Positions 4,490 through 5,424 of a stretch of DNA of 5,424 nucleotides are shown here, piece after piece. The notes under the pieces are model-generated. The model had not been told where the DNA came from, did no database searches, and saw only the letters and a list, made by a program, of their open reading frames with translations. Position 1 is the stretch's first letter, and the number at the start of each line of letters is the position of its first letter. A program made the position numbers and the translations under genes. Origin of the DNA: Oscillospiraceae bacterium (GTDB lineage Bacteria; Bacillota; Clostridia; UMGS1883); the NCBI GenBank assembly GCA_015069065.1, contig SVJI01000102.1, forward strand, positions 1 to 5,424, in the 5' to 3' direction.

Positions 4490-5424
4490 TTACTTTCTCT
4501 TACCGGACATATCCTCTGTCAAGGTAACGCTTACAACTTTTTCTGCTTTTCCACGCATGATTGTTACGCTGACCCTGTCACCCGCTTTATGTTTGTCACG
4601 GATTTTATTCATCTGTGTTGCAGACGTTACAGGCGTACCGTCAAACTTAAGTATAATATCACCGCGACTCAGCCCTGCATTGGCTGCACCGCTGCCCTCG
4701 GTAACACTCATTATATAAAGTCCGTAATCAACGAGCAAATTATTATAATATGCCAGTTCAGGTGTTATCTCCCTAACGCTTACTCCTATCATAGGTCTGC
4801 CCTTAACATAACCGTACTTTGTCAAATCCTGTACGATAGGCACTGCCTCGTTCATTGGAATTGCAAAGCCGAGCCCCTCTGCGGCATCATCCACAAGCTT
4901 GACACTGTTTATACCTATAACCTCGCCATACTTGTTAATCAACGCACCACCGCTGTTACCGGGGCTTATCGCAGCGTCCGTCTGGATAAGTGTCATGTCG
5001 CGCTGTCCCACAGTCATAGTACGGTTAACACCGCTTATTACACCTGCGGTAACTGTACCGAAAAGCTCACTGGCGAGGGGATTTCCTATCGCTACGGCAA
5101 GCTCGCCCACCTCAACCTCATCGGAGTCTCCGATTGTTGCAACGTGAAGCTCCTCTTTAGCGGATATTTTTATAACGGCTATGTCTGTTTTTTCATCGCC
5201 GCCCACTACAGTTGCATCGTACTCATTTCCACTGGTAAGCTTAACCTTTATGGAGGAGCTTCCCTCTATAACATGATAGTTTGTAACGATATGTCCTTTT
5301 GCATCAATTATGATGCCGCTGCCGCTTGATTGAGCCGTTTGTGAACCAAAGTAGCTCTGCACAACACTGGAGCATGAAATACCTACGATAGAGGGACCGA
5401 CATGTTTTGCGATTTCCTCAACGG
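4490..5424 (-). CDS. htrA: HtrA/DegP-like serine protease with PDZ domain, N-terminus missing (window edge)
   Basis: Envelope quality-control protease of the S1C (trypsin-like) family. The frame is open to the right edge, giving 310 residues that begin VEEIAKHVGPSIVGIS, the normal start of the protease domain; the missing part should hold a cytoplasmic stretch and a membrane anchor or signal peptide. An internal GTG at 5362 is not the real start. The catalytic triad is complete in visible numbering: His50 in TNYHVIEG, Asp80 in KTDIAVIKI and Ser157 in SPGNSGGAL. Other hallmarks are AVAIGNPL, GVISGVNR and GLGFAIP. A single PDZ domain (about 210-305) follows, with GRPMIGV and AGLSRGDIILKFDG, and the protein ends soon after it (SGKRK), as in one-PDZ Firmicutes HtrA proteins. 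Which paralogue (HtrA, HtrB, YyxA type) cannot be told. Only 13 nt separate its stop from the riboswitch of queT, and no terminator is visible between them. Confidence 0.93.
   Translation of the reverse strand, partial: VEEIAKHVGPSIVGISCSSVVQSYFGSQTAQSSGSGIIIDAKGHIVTNYHVIEGSSSIKVKLTSGNEYDATVVGGDEKTDIAVIKISAKEELHVATIGDSDEVEVGELAVAIGNPLASELFGTVTAGVISGVNRTMTVGQRDMTLIQTDAAISPGNSGGALINKYGEVIGINSVKLVDDAAEGLGFAIPMNEAVPIVQDLTKYGYVKGRPMIGVSVREITPELAYYNNLLVDYGLYIMSVTEGSGAANAGLSRGDIILKFDGTPVTSATQMNKIRDKHKAGDRVSVTIMRGKAEKVVSVTLTEDMSGKRK

Noticed and set aside
4493..4522. Perfect TTGACA (4522-4517, minus strand) as -35 of a queT promoter
   Set aside because: At 16-18 nt downstream the sequence is GAGAAA-like with no -10 resemblance; TTGACA here simply encodes Leu-Thr in the protease.
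4277..5329. 350-codon plus-strand open frame opposite the protease
   Set aside because: It is antisense to a protein with a complete catalytic triad and PDZ domain, has no ribosome binding site, is unusually rich in Cys, Tyr and His, and overlaps queT and its riboswitch.

Overview
The window looks like a chromosomal segment of a low-to-mid GC Gram-positive bacterium of the class Clostridia. This is inferred from strong AGGAGG-type ribosome binding sites, T-rich intrinsic terminators, a QueT-type queuosine transporter, a YwlG/DUF436 protein, a SpoVB/MurJ-like flippase, and a possible sporulation (SigE-like) promoter. The genes are housekeeping and vitamin-salvage genes. I see no transposase, integrase, CRISPR array, phage gene, tRNA or rRNA.

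Layout. (a) Bases 1-1320, minus strand: a promoter at 1292-1320 drives an ECF-transporter S component (647-1234), followed 3 nt later by type III pantothenate kinase coaX (starts at 643, runs off the left edge). The pairing suggests pantothenate uptake coupled to the first step of coenzyme A synthesis. (b) Bases 1341-1629, minus strand: a stand-alone gene for a 62-aa acidic, proline- and aromatic-rich protein, with its own ribosome binding site, terminator and a SigE-like promoter. (c) Bases 1627-3896, plus strand: a SigA-type promoter leads into a two-gene unit, ywlG (DUF436, function unknown) and a 536-aa polytopic lipid-linked-oligosaccharide flippase of the SpoVB/MurJ(YtgP) type. (d) Bases 3884-3943: a 28-bp perfect inverted repeat acts as a bidirectional terminator for the flippase and the convergent queT, and includes the last codons of both genes. 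(e) Bases 3931-4476, minus strand: queT, preceded by a preQ1-type riboswitch with an extra hairpin and a sequestered Shine-Dalgarno. (f) Bases 4490-5424, minus strand: an HtrA/DegP-type serine protease with catalytic domain and one PDZ domain, cut at its N terminus by the right edge.

How it fits together. Two separate S components (one probably for pantothenate, one for queuosine precursors) occur without any ECF ATPase or T subunit in view, as expected for group II ECF transporters that share one energising module encoded elsewhere. The flippase and the protease are both envelope functions. Most of the novelty lies in small elements: the elaborated preQ1 aptamer, the palindrome spanning two gene ends, and the orphan small protein with a possible sporulation promoter.
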